DNA of 64,000 nucleotides from Fulvivirga ulvae (GTDB lineage: Bacteria; Bacteroidota; Bacteroidia; Cytophagales; Cyclobacteriaceae). The notes below the pieces were generated by a model. That model saw only the letters and a list, made by a program, of their open reading frames with translations. It made no database searches and was not told where the DNA came from. Both the position numbers and the translations under genes were made by a program. Positions within the stretch are counted from its first letter, which is position 1, and every line of letters begins with the position of its first letter. Where the stretch lies: contig NZ_CP089981.1 in the NCBI RefSeq assembly GCF_021389975.1, positions 5,171,501-5,235,500 on the forward strand, in the 5' to 3' direction. This document shows, piece after piece, positions 26,752 to 35,669 of the stretch.

Positions 26752-27768
26752 ATGATCAAATCGTTGTCGGCAACTGCTAAGAAACTATTTGGTAGCAAGC
26801 TATATAATGATATAAGAGCAAATTACCTGTTCAGAGACTTAGATAGTCCGTATCCGTTGTATCCGGATACTCCATTTAATATGGATTGGAGCAGTCTTTC
26901 AGCTGCGGGACCCCAGTCAGGAGCTAATGTTGCTGAGGTTAAAGCTGCTTATATAGTTTCGCCGACCCAACGTAGCGGAACCAACTTTCTCAGCCATATG
27001 CTAGACAAACACCCGGAGCTCGAGTTTCTCTCAGGAGCCGATCTGCCCGACGAGCAGTGTCTTTATACCTACTCTGAACATTTAAAGCAGTATGCCTACA
27101 AAACAGTAAGCACATGGAATAAATGGATCGATGGAGGGGAGCCGGTACTTCAGGAGCATGCGCGCGCATTAATGGGGGCTATGGGTAACGGTGTGCTTCA
27201 GTACTTTGCTCGTTTTGCAAAACCCGGCAGTACGTTACTTTTCAAGACACCTGATGCCGGTCATCTGGATAATTTCTTCCATCTTTTTCCACAATGCAAG
27301 GTCATTATTCTTTACAGAGATGGCCGCGATACCATAGAGTCGTTCTCAAAATCGTGGGGAGGGAAGGGTGCTTTCAGAAAAATGTGTGAGCGTTGGTCAA
27401 AAAGAGTGGATACTATATTTGAGTTTGAAGCTATGGCCGGTAAGGCAGGATATAGTGACAGGATCATTACAACCAGGTATGATTATCTCAACGATAGTGC
27501 CAGGGAAGAATTGCCCAAAATACTGAAATTCCTTAACGTAGATGTAGATAAGTACCCATGGGACCAGATTGATGAAATACCCGTTTTAGGATCGTCGAGC
27601 TACAAAGGAGACCAGGGTGAAGTGCACTGGAAGCCAGTGGAAAAGGATGAAAAATTCAAGCCGACCCAAAAGTGGCTATCCTGGGATAAAAGTAAAAAAG
27701 ATATATTTAAGAAGGCAGCAGGAGACAATCTTGTAAAGCTTAGTTTTGCCGAAAACAATGACTGGTAG
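26752..27768 (+). CDS. Sulfotransferase, second copy
   Basis: 338 residues with PAPS-binding signatures: a 5'-phosphosulfate loop in YIVSPTQRSGTNFLSHML and a 3'-phosphate-binding segment in VIILYRDGRDTIESFSKSW. It is not closely similar to the sulfotransferase at 23982, so they probably sulfate different positions or sugars. No signal peptide; cytoplasmic. It is followed 5 bp later by the flippase gene, so the two are very likely co-transcribed. Confidence 0.88.
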   Translation: MIKSLSATAKKLFGSKLYNDIRANYLFRDLDSPYPLYPDTPFNMDWSSLSAAGPQSGANVAEVKAAYIVSPTQRSGTNFLSHMLDKHPELEFLSGADLPDEQCLYTYSEHLKQYAYKTVSTWNKWIDGGEPVLQEHARALMGAMGNGVLQYFARFAKPGSTLLFKTPDAGHLDNFFHLFPQCKVIILYRDGRDTIESFSKSWGGKGAFRKMCERWSKRVDTIFEFEAMAGKAGYSDRIITTRYDYLNDSAREELPKILKFLNVDVDKYPWDQIDEIPVLGSSSYKGDQGEVHWKPVEKDEKFKPTQKWLSWDKSKKDIFKKAAGDNLVKLSFAENNDW

Positions 27769-27773
27769 GGGGC

Positions 27774-29129
27774 ATGTTAAATAAGCTTACAAAGTCGTAT
27801 TGGTTCAAATCGGGCTCTCTTACGCTACTCAACCGTATTTCCATAACCTTATTCGGGTTGTTGAATTTCTTCTTTCTGATTCGGATACTAAGCCCGAACG
27901 ATTTTGGTATATGGGTAATATTTCTGTCTATTACAGGGCTTTCCGAGTCCATTAGAAATGCATTTATTTATAACCCATTACTGAGGTACCTGAACTCGGA
28001 GGATGAGGAAAACCATAAGCACATTATCAGTGCTTCTCTTTCACTGAACCTTCTGGCAGCATTTATCATTTCTGTAGTGTTTGTAACACTGGCATATACG
28101 GTTAACTACTTTTTTGAAGCCCCTGCATTAAAAGAGATGCTTCTGGTCAGTATTATTTCAGTATTTGGGTTTACCTTGTTCGCGCATTTTACATTTCTGC
28201 AGCAGGCTAACCTCAGGTTTGGCGGCACGGTGATCAGTACATTCTTTCAAAAACTGGTACTGATGGTATTTATTCTGTACGCCTTTATATCCGGGTATGA
28301 GCCGAGCCTGTTCGAGCTGGCTCTATACTTCAGCATTGGGTATGTACTTAGTTCATTTTTAGCTTATTGGTTTGCCCGAAGGGAAAGCACTTTTACTTTC
28401 GGGTTTGACAAGGCTTGGATCAGCAGGCTATTTCATTACGGAAAATACACGCTGGGTACTAATATAAGTACTATGCTTAATAAAAATACCAAGGAGTGGT
28501 TTTTAGGAGGAATGATCGGCCCGGCGTCTGTTGCGGTATTCTCACCGGCAGTTAAAATTACCAACTTATTTGAGATACCTCTTGCAGCCATTGCTTCTGT
28601 ATTTTACCCTGAAATGATAAACCGGGTGAGAAAGGAAGGTATGCCTGCAGCCAAGTATTTATACGAAAGGTCAGTAGCCATTATTATGGTAGCCATTTTG
28701 CCCTGTGTGGTAATTATCTTCATTCTTGCCAAGCCGATTGTACTGATCATTGCAGGTCCCAAGTATCCGGAAGCAGTACCGGTATTGCAGGTCATGGTTC
28801 TATATGGGATTTTTGAACCTTTTCAGCGCCAGTTTGGCGTTACACTAAATGCTATCGGGAAAGCGCACATCAATTTTTACTTTATAATTGTTAGTTCTGC
28901 TGTTGGTATTTTGATCACCTGGTTATCCATCAAATATTACGGCATTATGGGTGCTGCTTATGGCACCATACTTACCTACGGACTGGGTGCTGCTTTTATT
29001 CAATACATTTTATACAGACAAATCGATGTAAAAACTTTGAATATTTTTAAATTCAGCATTCAGGTAATACAGCAGGGCTGGCATACGGTGGTTAAAACTA
29101 TTCGGAATAAAAGTTTAAAGAATGGATGA
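27774..29129 (+). CDS. Polysaccharide flippase (Wzx-like, MOP superfamily)
   Basis: 451 residues with about 12-14 hydrophobic helices and the MOP/Wzx pattern: SGSLTLLNRISITLFGLLNFFFLIRILSP-type start (shown in part), then FGIWVIFLSITGL and a late LQVMVLYGIFEPF...LNAIGKAHINFYF segment. Wzx proteins move lipid-linked repeat units across the inner membrane. Its neighbours are an O-antigen ligase/polymerase (29283) and Wzc-like protein (20467), a Wzx/Wzy-type set. Its last 8 bases overlap the start of a 40-residue membrane peptide gene. Confidence 0.9.
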   Translation: MLNKLTKSYWFKSGSLTLLNRISITLFGLLNFFFLIRILSPNDFGIWVIFLSITGLSESIRNAFIYNPLLRYLNSEDEENHKHIISASLSLNLLAAFIISVVFVTLAYTVNYFFEAPALKEMLLVSIISVFGFTLFAHFTFLQQANLRFGGTVISTFFQKLVLMVFILYAFISGYEPSLFELALYFSIGYVLSSFLAYWFARRESTFTFGFDKAWISRLFHYGKYTLGTNISTMLNKNTKEWFLGGMIGPASVAVFSPAVKITNLFEIPLAAIASVFYPEMINRVRKEGMPAAKYLYERSVAIIMVAILPCVVIIFILAKPIVLIIAGPKYPEAVPVLQVMVLYGIFEPFQRQFGVTLNAIGKAHINFYFIIVSSAVGILITWLSIKYYGIMGAAYGTILTYGLGAAFIQYILYRQIDVKTLNIFKFSIQVIQQGWHTVVKTIRNKSLKNG

Positions 29130-29244
29130 GGTAGAAGAGGAAGAAAAGGAAAAGAAAGTAAGCACTTTGATTTACAGAGGTATCGTGATATCTTTTATTG
29201 TAATAGTATATCTCTTTATCTATATAAAACTCATGTTCTTTTAA
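29122..29244 (+). CDS. Small single-span membrane protein (40 aa)
   Basis: ATG at 29122 overlaps the flippase stop (ATGGATGA). The 40-residue product has an acidic/lysine-rich N-terminus (MDEVEEEEKEKK) and then one hydrophobic segment of about 20 residues with a positive residue at each end. The charge pattern and the overlap argue for a real gene co-translated with the flippase. No family recognised. It could be a small partner of the flippase or of the ligase/polymerase encoded 38 bp downstream. Confidence 0.55.
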   Translation: MDEVEEEEKEKKVSTLIYRGIVISFIVIVYLFIYIKLMFF

Positions 29245-29282
29245 CAATGTGAAATAGTGATAATGGAAATTAATACAGTCAG

Positions 29283-30755
29283 ATGAAGCAGTGGTTGTTC
29301 AACCGTATAATCGTTGAGAAGTTCAATAATGTTTTTGGATTTATTGTACTGACCTCTCTTTGTGTTTTATCTGCTTTTGCTATAGCCTTTATGGGCATTA
29401 AAGGTGGTGTAATCGTTTTGGCAGGCATTATTGGCATTCCGGTTACTTTATATAGCATTGCCAATAACAGATTCGGCTTTCTGATGATTATGGGCTTTTC
29501 TACTTTCATGTCATTTGTCAGTCGTATTACATCAGCGAATATTCCTTTTGGAGTAGGTATAGACCTTATTTTTACGCTGATGTTTGTCTGGATACTCCTG
29601 GAACAGATATTCTCCAGTGATCCCGGAAAATCTGATGACTTTTCACTTAAAAATCCGGTATCTATTGTTTTGTTCGTATGGACAGGGTACCTGTTACTAC
29701 AGGCATTTAATCCTGCGGGTACACCGGCAGGGTGGATTTTTGGCCTCAGAAATATATTAAGAGTGGTCATCGTTTTTATTGTAGCGCAGCGTGTGTTTAA
29801 CAGTCTTAAGGCTGTTCACCTCTTTGCCACATTTTTCATTTCGCTAGGCTTATTTGTGGCTATGTATGGTATTTACCAGGAGTTTGGTGGCTTACCTGGT
29901 TTTGACCTTAAATGGGCCACGGCAACTGATGAAAGGATAAACCTGCTATTTATCCAGGGGAAGTGGAGAAAGTGGTCTTTTTTATCTGACCCTGCTATTT
30001 TTGGTCTGTTTATGAGTTTTTGCAGTATAGTTTCATTTATGCTGGCATTGGGGCCTTTTAGCTGGCCAAAGAGGATCTATTTTACCGGTGCCGGTATGCT
30101 GATGCTGTTGGCAATGTTCTTTTCCGGTACCAGAACCGCATATGTTATGATTCCTGTCGCTGTTATTTTATATGTTTTACTCAATATTACCAAGGTCAAA
30201 ACTTTAGTGTTTGCCTGCGTAAGTGTTATCCTCTTCTTAATTGTCTATTTTGGCCCGTTTTATAGCAAGCCTATAGTCAGGTTCCGTTCAGCATTTAATC
30301 CAACGGAAGACGCTTCTATGAATTTACGCGATTATAACCGTAACCGCATCCAGCCTTACATTCATGCACATCCTGTCGGCGGAGGATTAACAACCAGTGG
30401 TGTGTATGGGGAGAGGTTCTCGCCAAGTCACCCTTTAGCCGGCTTTCCTCCCGACAGTGGTTTTATGAAGACTTTATTGGAGGTAGGCTGGATAGGATTG
30501 TTTCTTGAGCTTACCATGTATGCTGTTATACTGGCCGTTGGAATTAACAATTACTATAACTCAAGAGATCCGATCATAAAGGCATATTATGCTGCTTATA
30601 TTGTTTCTTTTTTTGCACTTACAATAGCACTTTATGCAAAAGAAAATATTGAACAATTTCCTCTTAACTTGATACTTTATGGTATTTTTGTTTTAATGTA
30701 TAAAATGAAGCAATTTGATATTTATTTAGTTCAAAAAACTAATCGATCCCAATGA
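29283..30755 (+). CDS. O-antigen ligase/polymerase family membrane protein (Wzy- or WaaL-like)
   Basis: 490 residues, about 11-12 hydrophobic helices. Family features include FFSGTRTAYVMIPVAV, and a large loop before the late helices with RDYNRNRIQPYIHAHPVGGGLTTSG and HPLAGFPPDSGFMKTLLEVGW, matching the Wzy_C/O-antigen ligase domain. Given a Wzx and Wzc neighbour, a polymerase of lipid-linked repeat units is the likeliest role; ligase cannot be excluded from sequence. Inner membrane. Its stop overlaps the start of the TolC-like gene by 4 bp. Confidence 0.85.
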   Translation: MKQWLFNRIIVEKFNNVFGFIVLTSLCVLSAFAIAFMGIKGGVIVLAGIIGIPVTLYSIANNRFGFLMIMGFSTFMSFVSRITSANIPFGVGIDLIFTLMFVWILLEQIFSSDPGKSDDFSLKNPVSIVLFVWTGYLLLQAFNPAGTPAGWIFGLRNILRVVIVFIVAQRVFNSLKAVHLFATFFISLGLFVAMYGIYQEFGGLPGFDLKWATATDERINLLFIQGKWRKWSFLSDPAIFGLFMSFCSIVSFMLALGPFSWPKRIYFTGAGMLMLLAMFFSGTRTAYVMIPVAVILYVLLNITKVKTLVFACVSVILFLIVYFGPFYSKPIVRFRSAFNPTEDASMNLRDYNRNRIQPYIHAHPVGGGLTTSGVYGERFSPSHPLAGFPPDSGFMKTLLEVGWIGLFLELTMYAVILAVGINNYYNSRDPIIKAYYAAYIVSFFALTIALYAKENIEQFPLNLILYGIFVLMYKMKQFDIYLVQKTNRSQ

Positions 30756-31450
30756 AAAAGTTAATCATCCTATTAATAGTACTACTGCCTCAACTAGTAA
30801 AGGCTCAAAACGTTGATTATAATGCTATTATATTACCCAGCAACGTTACTGATATCAGTTTTGAAGAAAAGCTGGTAAGATTGGCCTGGCAAAATAATCC
30901 TGCCACCAAGATTCTTGATTATCAGACTAATATTTCAAACATAGAGGTTAAGCAGGCACGTTGGAGCTGGCTCGATGACTGGAGGGTACAAGGTAACTTA
31001 AACGAATTTACAATAAATGAAAGTGCAGATGTTGGTGACAGAGCTCAGTTTTTTCCTAAATACAACGTGACGGGAATGATTAGACTAAGCTACTTCGTTG
31101 ATATTCCTCTTGAAGTAAAGAAAAAGAAACAGGAAGTGTTGATTACAAAATCTAACATAAATATGCAGAAACTGGCCATAAGGGCTGAGGTGCTTACCCG
31201 ATACCAAACCTACCTGATGAACCGTGAGCTGCTAAAAATACAAACGGAAATAGTAGAGGACCTTTATGCGTCATTGTCTCTTGCGGAACAACAGTTTAAA
31301 AATGGCGAAATAACTTTAAATGCTTACAACATACAGCAGGACAGATATAATAACCAAAGAGTGAAGCAAATAAACGCTCAGGGTGACTTTAATATCTCAA
31401 AAATTGCTGTTGAAGAAATGATTGGGATGAAACTTGAAGATGTTCAATAG
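30752..31450 (+). CDS. TolC-like outer-membrane protein, half length
   Basis: 232 residues: a signal peptide (LIVLLPQLVKAQ), then one set of TolC/OEP-type helices and strands (FEEKLVRLAWQNNPATKIL, QTNISNIEVKQARWSWLDD, YLMNRELLKIQTEIVEDLY, LAEQQFKNGEITLNAYNIQQDR). Normal TolC proteins are about 420-480 residues with two such halves; only one is present, and no frame remnant of the other was seen before the terminator. It overlaps the ligase/polymerase gene, so it probably works in polysaccharide export. A trimer of half units would not make a normal 12-strand barrel, so assembly may be hexameric or the role non-channel. Confidence 0.7.
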   Translation: MKKLIILLIVLLPQLVKAQNVDYNAIILPSNVTDISFEEKLVRLAWQNNPATKILDYQTNISNIEVKQARWSWLDDWRVQGNLNEFTINESADVGDRAQFFPKYNVTGMIRLSYFVDIPLEVKKKKQEVLITKSNINMQKLAIRAEVLTRYQTYLMNRELLKIQTEIVEDLYASLSLAEQQFKNGEITLNAYNIQQDRYNNQRVKQINAQGDFNISKIAVEEMIGMKLEDVQ

Positions 31451-31464
31451 CCCTTGACAGGATT

Positions 31465-31505
31465 TGAAAAAAAGCCGGTTTGAAGTATCAAACCGGCTTT
31501 TTTCC
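31465..31505. terminator. Bidirectional rho-independent terminator
   Basis: AAGCCGGTTTG and CAAACCGGCTT form a perfect 11-bp stem with a 6-nt loop, with A and T runs at its two sides. It closes the plus-strand polysaccharide operon and the convergent minus-strand gene at 31523. Confidence 0.9.
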
Positions 31506-31522
31506 TTTCATAAAGAATGGGT

Positions 31523-33136
31523 TCATGGTTTTACGTACACTTCAATATATGCATCCTCAGGTATTCGTGGTGCTAAAAATTTATCTTCAAGCTTATAATG
31601 CTCTTGAAGACATTCCCTAACTGATGGAGGATAAAATCTGTTGAGCATAGGAATGACTTCAAATAAAACAAGGTCATACTCATGCAGGACTATTTTATTG
31701 CATACCAGGTCTACCTCTCTTTCAAAGAACGCCACATTTCGATGAAACCAAAGTGGTTGGTTTGAGCCGTGCTCCGGAGTGTAGCCTATTTCATAGGCCA
31801 GTTGAGTCAATTCAGACATATTAAGCACTTTCAAATCTTTCTTATCTTCCCAGGTATCTTTTAGCCGTTTTATCCCAGCAATTGTCTCTTCAGGCAAATA
31901 AACATTGTCAAACGACTTAAATGGTGTAGGCTTCCAGTCAGACCGGTCAGTGTCAGGCCCTTCAAATTCCTTTAGTTTCCAGGTTCTTTTTGTTACATAG
32001 TTGTAATTGACTTCCTGTTCTATTCCAAATACCCTTTGCATAATACGCTTGCCATATCGCCAGTAGTCATGAGACCATAGAAAAACTATTAATACAAGCA
32101 GGACTCCAAAAACCCATGTTTTTCTAAACTCAATACCTTTAAGTTGAGATACAATAAAAGCAAAAAAGAAGCTATGATAATAAAAATGAGCATTTGCGGG
32201 AATATAGGTAGTAACCTGAGCCAGTAATACCTGCACAATTAAAGCAAGAATAAATAGCGTAAAAAACAGTTGTGTTTTATTAGCAATTACAGACTTAATT
32301 CCTTCATTATTAACCTTATAAAGTAATAACAGTACTATTGCCCCCAGGTAAATCCTCAAGATAAGGGAGCCCTCATTGAACGTGTCATCCAAATAATCAA
32401 ATAAAGCAATCCTTGAAGAGTGTGGAAGTTGCCCATAATTAAACCAATAGCTAAATTCGTATGACAAAAGGGGAGTAATGATCAGTATGGCGGTTGCGGC
32501 AAAAGAAAGTATAAAAGTTAAAGTTGTTTTAAACTCCCTCTCTATTAAATTGTTAATAACCAAAAGCGTCAGGGAAATGATTAATCCCAGGCCTCCAATG
32601 TCTTGTTTTGTAAATAAAGAAAGAAAAATGAAAATACCTGCGACTACCAGATTTATCACTGAATGTTTACCTTTTAAGAAAATACCTCTCAATAAAAAGG
32701 CCAACCCTACCAACTCATAGACAAATACAGTGTGGTTATACCAAGGCCAGAAATTCACAAAAACGTAAGAAAGGCAGAAGAAAATGATACCGAGTATCCT
32801 GATTGGAGTAGATACTTTGAAAGTCCTCATTATCGATATGAAAGCTATTATAGACAGGGCATTTAGAAATACCTGGGCTTTTATAAGTGATGACATAAAT
32901 GGACCAAAGATCTTGAAGAATATGGCAGGCACAATCCAAAAACCATACCCAAGAGGCATACCAAAGTCACGAAATGGAAGCTGACCCAAATACATCCTGT
33001 AAGCTCCGTCCCATGCCAAATAGAGGTTTATTTTGTATGGAAATGTTATAAATAAGGGGATGCAACAGAAGATTAAAGCAACCGATACTTCAATGATATT
33101 CAATTCTCTGTCCTTCAAAAATGAATATTTAAACAT
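31523..33136 (-). CDS. Polytopic membrane protein, GT-C-like
   Basis: 537 residues with about 10-12 hydrophobic helices and a soluble C-terminal part of about 170 residues. An early luminal loop carries AWDGAYRMYLGQLPFRDFG, where the Asp residues resemble the catalytic acidic pair of GT-C polyprenyl-phosphate-sugar-dependent glycosyltransferases. I do not recognise a named family. The ATG at 33136 (MFKYSFLKDREL) is preferred over an upstream in-frame start. It is divergent from another GT-C-like gene 26 or 62 bp away, and that gene heads the arabinose-donor operon, so both could use the same lipid-linked sugar. Confidence 0.65.
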   Translation of the reverse strand: MFKYSFLKDRELNIIEVSVALIFCCIPLFITFPYKINLYLAWDGAYRMYLGQLPFRDFGMPLGYGFWIVPAIFFKIFGPFMSSLIKAQVFLNALSIIAFISIMRTFKVSTPIRILGIIFFCLSYVFVNFWPWYNHTVFVYELVGLAFLLRGIFLKGKHSVINLVVAGIFIFLSLFTKQDIGGLGLIISLTLLVINNLIEREFKTTLTFILSFAATAILIITPLLSYEFSYWFNYGQLPHSSRIALFDYLDDTFNEGSLILRIYLGAIVLLLLYKVNNEGIKSVIANKTQLFFTLFILALIVQVLLAQVTTYIPANAHFYYHSFFFAFIVSQLKGIEFRKTWVFGVLLVLIVFLWSHDYWRYGKRIMQRVFGIEQEVNYNYVTKRTWKLKEFEGPDTDRSDWKPTPFKSFDNVYLPEETIAGIKRLKDTWEDKKDLKVLNMSELTQLAYEIGYTPEHGSNQPLWFHRNVAFFEREVDLVCNKIVLHEYDLVLFEVIPMLNRFYPPSVRECLQEHYKLEDKFLAPRIPEDAYIEVYVKP

Positions 33137-33162
33137 TTGAATATTTTTTATAAAAAAATTAA

Positions 33163-34785
33163 TTGATAACTTACAGCAAAATAATAAAACTAAGACTTTT
33201 GAAGCTAGCAAAGCCTGCAAATAAATTTATAATTTATTTAGCTTCTTTTCTTTTGCTTGAAGTGTTTTTTCTAACATTTTTTCCTGCCAACAGAACAGAA
33301 GTTGATGACGGCTATTGGTATGCTGCTGATATTCGTGACAGTGAATTTGTAAAGCTTTTCAATCCCAGATTTTTGTTGTTTTTACCGATTATAAAACTAG
33401 GCTACCAGGCGGTTTCTTTTGTTGGAATTAATATAGATGCATATAATTTTATGTGTATCGTTAGCATCATCTTCTCGGGGATGACGCTGATTCTACTTTA
33501 TGATACGCTGTATAACCACCTCAAATTTCACCGGAAAAATGCCCTGATCATTACTGCCTTTGTGGCTATTTCTTATGAATATTGGAGGTATTCCGTAGAA
33601 GCCGAGGTATATGTGATGTCCATGTTTTTTATACTATTGGCACTGCGCATTTTTCTGAAATATAAATACATAAGAAAATTTGGTCATGTATTCACGCTGT
33701 GTATTCTGGCTTCGTTCACAACCTTACTGTATAAGCCTAATTTTATACCCCTTTTTGTGGTGTTTCCTCTCTTGTTTCTCTACTACAGGAAGATAAGCCA
33801 TTTAATCGTTTACTATAGTATTAGTGCCATGCTGATTGTTGGCAGCTTTTACATTGTGTATACGCAACTTCCCCTGGGAGGGACATTTCCGGAATATCTG
33901 TTTGGAGGTACAAATCAGCCTATAGGTAATCCTGCCGCATCTGCACTTGTGATTGCCTCCAACATCATGTCCGTACTTTGGGTATTTAGCTTTGAAGAAG
34001 CCACCTCTTTCATAATCAACGGGTTCCCTCACAAAGTAATTGAAGAAGAGGTGTTTCTTGCTCAACAGGTAGGCAACATAAAATACTTTTTACTCTTGGT
34101 ATTGACAGCATCTATAATATTGTTTGGATGGCTTGTGGGCAATGCTATTAAAGAAAGAAAAGCGTTTTCCATCTCGCGGTTCAGAATACTGCTGGTTTTG
34201 TTTTTATGGGTTTTGCTGTACGGAGGCTTCCTGATGGTAATGGACCCTACGTCAAATGAACCGTGGCTGATGCTTCAAATACCTATTATAATTTTATTTG
34301 GAGCTTTATTAATTGAACCTCTGAAGCCAAAGCAACAATGGGTAATCTACGGTTTTCTGCTGCTCATTTTTATAAATAACTCTCTGGGAGGCATGAATTT
34401 GTTAAAAGATAACAGATACGACTTTTACTTGCAGAAGTCGAAATGGCTTATATCCAATACTACAGATAAAGATTATATTATTTCCTACGGCCCCGTTTCC
34501 TTTATAAGATATATGCGGTACCATACTGAGGCCGAAGTCATAAACCTGGAAGAGGAGCGCGAATCAGCTATAAATTTATTGCAAAATGCAGACAGGTTAA
34601 ACGGAGGAAAGGTATATCTTTCGGAAAATATCTTTCACCCGCCACGTGCCATTCTCTATAGGTCCCGGTTCGATGTGGGGCAGCTATTCGATATTTACGA
34701 GAATAAGGGATATAGGTCTGAGCTTGTGTGGGGCAGGGAGAAAGAAGAACAATTCACTACATATAAATTAATAATGCATAATTAA
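33163..34785 (+). CDS. GT-C-like membrane glycosyltransferase, candidate arabinosyltransferase
   Basis: 540 residues, about 11-12 hydrophobic helices, then a soluble C-terminal region (about 425-540). The first extracytoplasmic loop has TEVDDGYWYAADIRD, an acidic pair typical of GT-C enzymes (protein O-mannosyltransferase, ArnT, arabinosyltransferases). These use polyprenyl-phosphate sugars on the periplasmic face. Starts at TTG 33163 or TTG 33199 are possible; no ATG is near. Its TAA stop overlaps the ATG of the UbiA-family gene (TAATG), so it is translated together with the donor-synthesis genes. I infer, from context only, transfer of the sugar made by the next four genes. Confidence 0.7.
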   Translation: MITYSKIIKLRLLKLAKPANKFIIYLASFLLLEVFFLTFFPANRTEVDDGYWYAADIRDSEFVKLFNPRFLLFLPIIKLGYQAVSFVGINIDAYNFMCIVSIIFSGMTLILLYDTLYNHLKFHRKNALIITAFVAISYEYWRYSVEAEVYVMSMFFILLALRIFLKYKYIRKFGHVFTLCILASFTTLLYKPNFIPLFVVFPLLFLYYRKISHLIVYYSISAMLIVGSFYIVYTQLPLGGTFPEYLFGGTNQPIGNPAASALVIASNIMSVLWVFSFEEATSFIINGFPHKVIEEEVFLAQQVGNIKYFLLLVLTASIILFGWLVGNAIKERKAFSISRFRILLVLFLWVLLYGGFLMVMDPTSNEPWLMLQIPIIILFGALLIEPLKPKQQWVIYGFLLLIFINNSLGGMNLLKDNRYDFYLQKSKWLISNTTDKDYIISYGPVSFIRYMRYHTEAEVINLEEERESAINLLQNADRLNGGKVYLSENIFHPPRAILYRSRFDVGQLFDIYENKGYRSELVWGREKEEQFTTYKLIMHN

Positions 34786-35669
34786 TGGGGAAAGTTGGCG
34801 ATGTAATAAGGCTTATTCGAGTTAAGCAATGGGTCAAAAATGTTTTTCTGTTTATTCCGATTTTTTTTGCGGGGGAGATATTTAATGTCAATAAACTATT
34901 GATGGTCTTAACGGGGTTCGGCATATACTGTATGTGTGCAAGTGCTGTTTATATCCTTAATGACATTAAAGATGTTGACCTGGACAGAATACACCCTGAA
35001 AAATCCAAGCGGCCATTGGCCTCGGGGGCGATCAGTCTGGTTACGGCTTACTTCCTCTATGCCATATTTCTGGTTTCCAGTTTGGTATTAAGTTTTACTA
35101 TCGATGTTAATTTCTTCGTCATTATAGTAGCTTATATGCTGATTAATGTGGCTTATAGCCTGGGATTGAAAAAGATATCTATCCTTGATCTCATGCTGGT
35201 TTCCATAGGCTTTGTGCTCAGGGTAGTGGCAGGTGGAGTAGTAGCAGATGTGCCTTTGTCTCACTGGCTGATAATTATGACTTTTCTTTTATCATTATTC
35301 ATTGTATTGGCTAAACGTAGAGACGATCTGGTAGAGTTTAAGAACTCGGGCAAAGTACTGAGAGCATCAAGCCAGCATTATAACCTTGATTATATTCACT
35401 CAATCCTCACTATGCTCTCTGCCATTCTTATAACAGCGTATATTACATACACACTCTCAGATGATATTCAACAGCAGTTTCATACTGATGATCTGTATCT
35501 GACAAGTATATTTGTAATTGCGGGGGTCATGCGTTATATACAGATCACTATGGTAGAGAATAACAGTGGCTTTCCCACCAGCATATTGTATAAGGACAGG
35601 TTTATACACTTTACCCTTGTAGGTTGGCTTTTGAGCTTTTACCTGATCATATATGTTATAAAAGTTTAA
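34785..35669 (+). CDS. UbiA-family polyprenyl-phosphate phosphoribosyltransferase (DPPR synthase-like)
   Basis: 294 residues with about 8-9 helices. It has the combined motif of DPPR synthases: NDIKDVDLDRIHPEKSKRP and then ASGAIS, and the second signature NVAYSLGLKKISILDL followed by GFVLRVVAGGV and LAKRRDDL. In mycobacteria this enzyme (Rv3806c) moves the phosphoribosyl group of PRPP onto decaprenyl phosphate. The lipid here is more likely undecaprenyl or another polyprenyl phosphate. Its start overlaps the stop of the GT-C gene, and the DprE1-like gene begins directly at the next base. Confidence 0.9.
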   Translation: MGKVGDVIRLIRVKQWVKNVFLFIPIFFAGEIFNVNKLLMVLTGFGIYCMCASAVYILNDIKDVDLDRIHPEKSKRPLASGAISLVTAYFLYAIFLVSSLVLSFTIDVNFFVIIVAYMLINVAYSLGLKKISILDLMLVSIGFVLRVVAGGVVADVPLSHWLIIMTFLLSLFIVLAKRRDDLVEFKNSGKVLRASSQHYNLDYIHSILTMLSAILITAYITYTLSDDIQQQFHTDDLYLTSIFVIAGVMRYIQITMVENNSGFPTSILYKDRFIHFTLVGWLLSFYLIIYVIKV

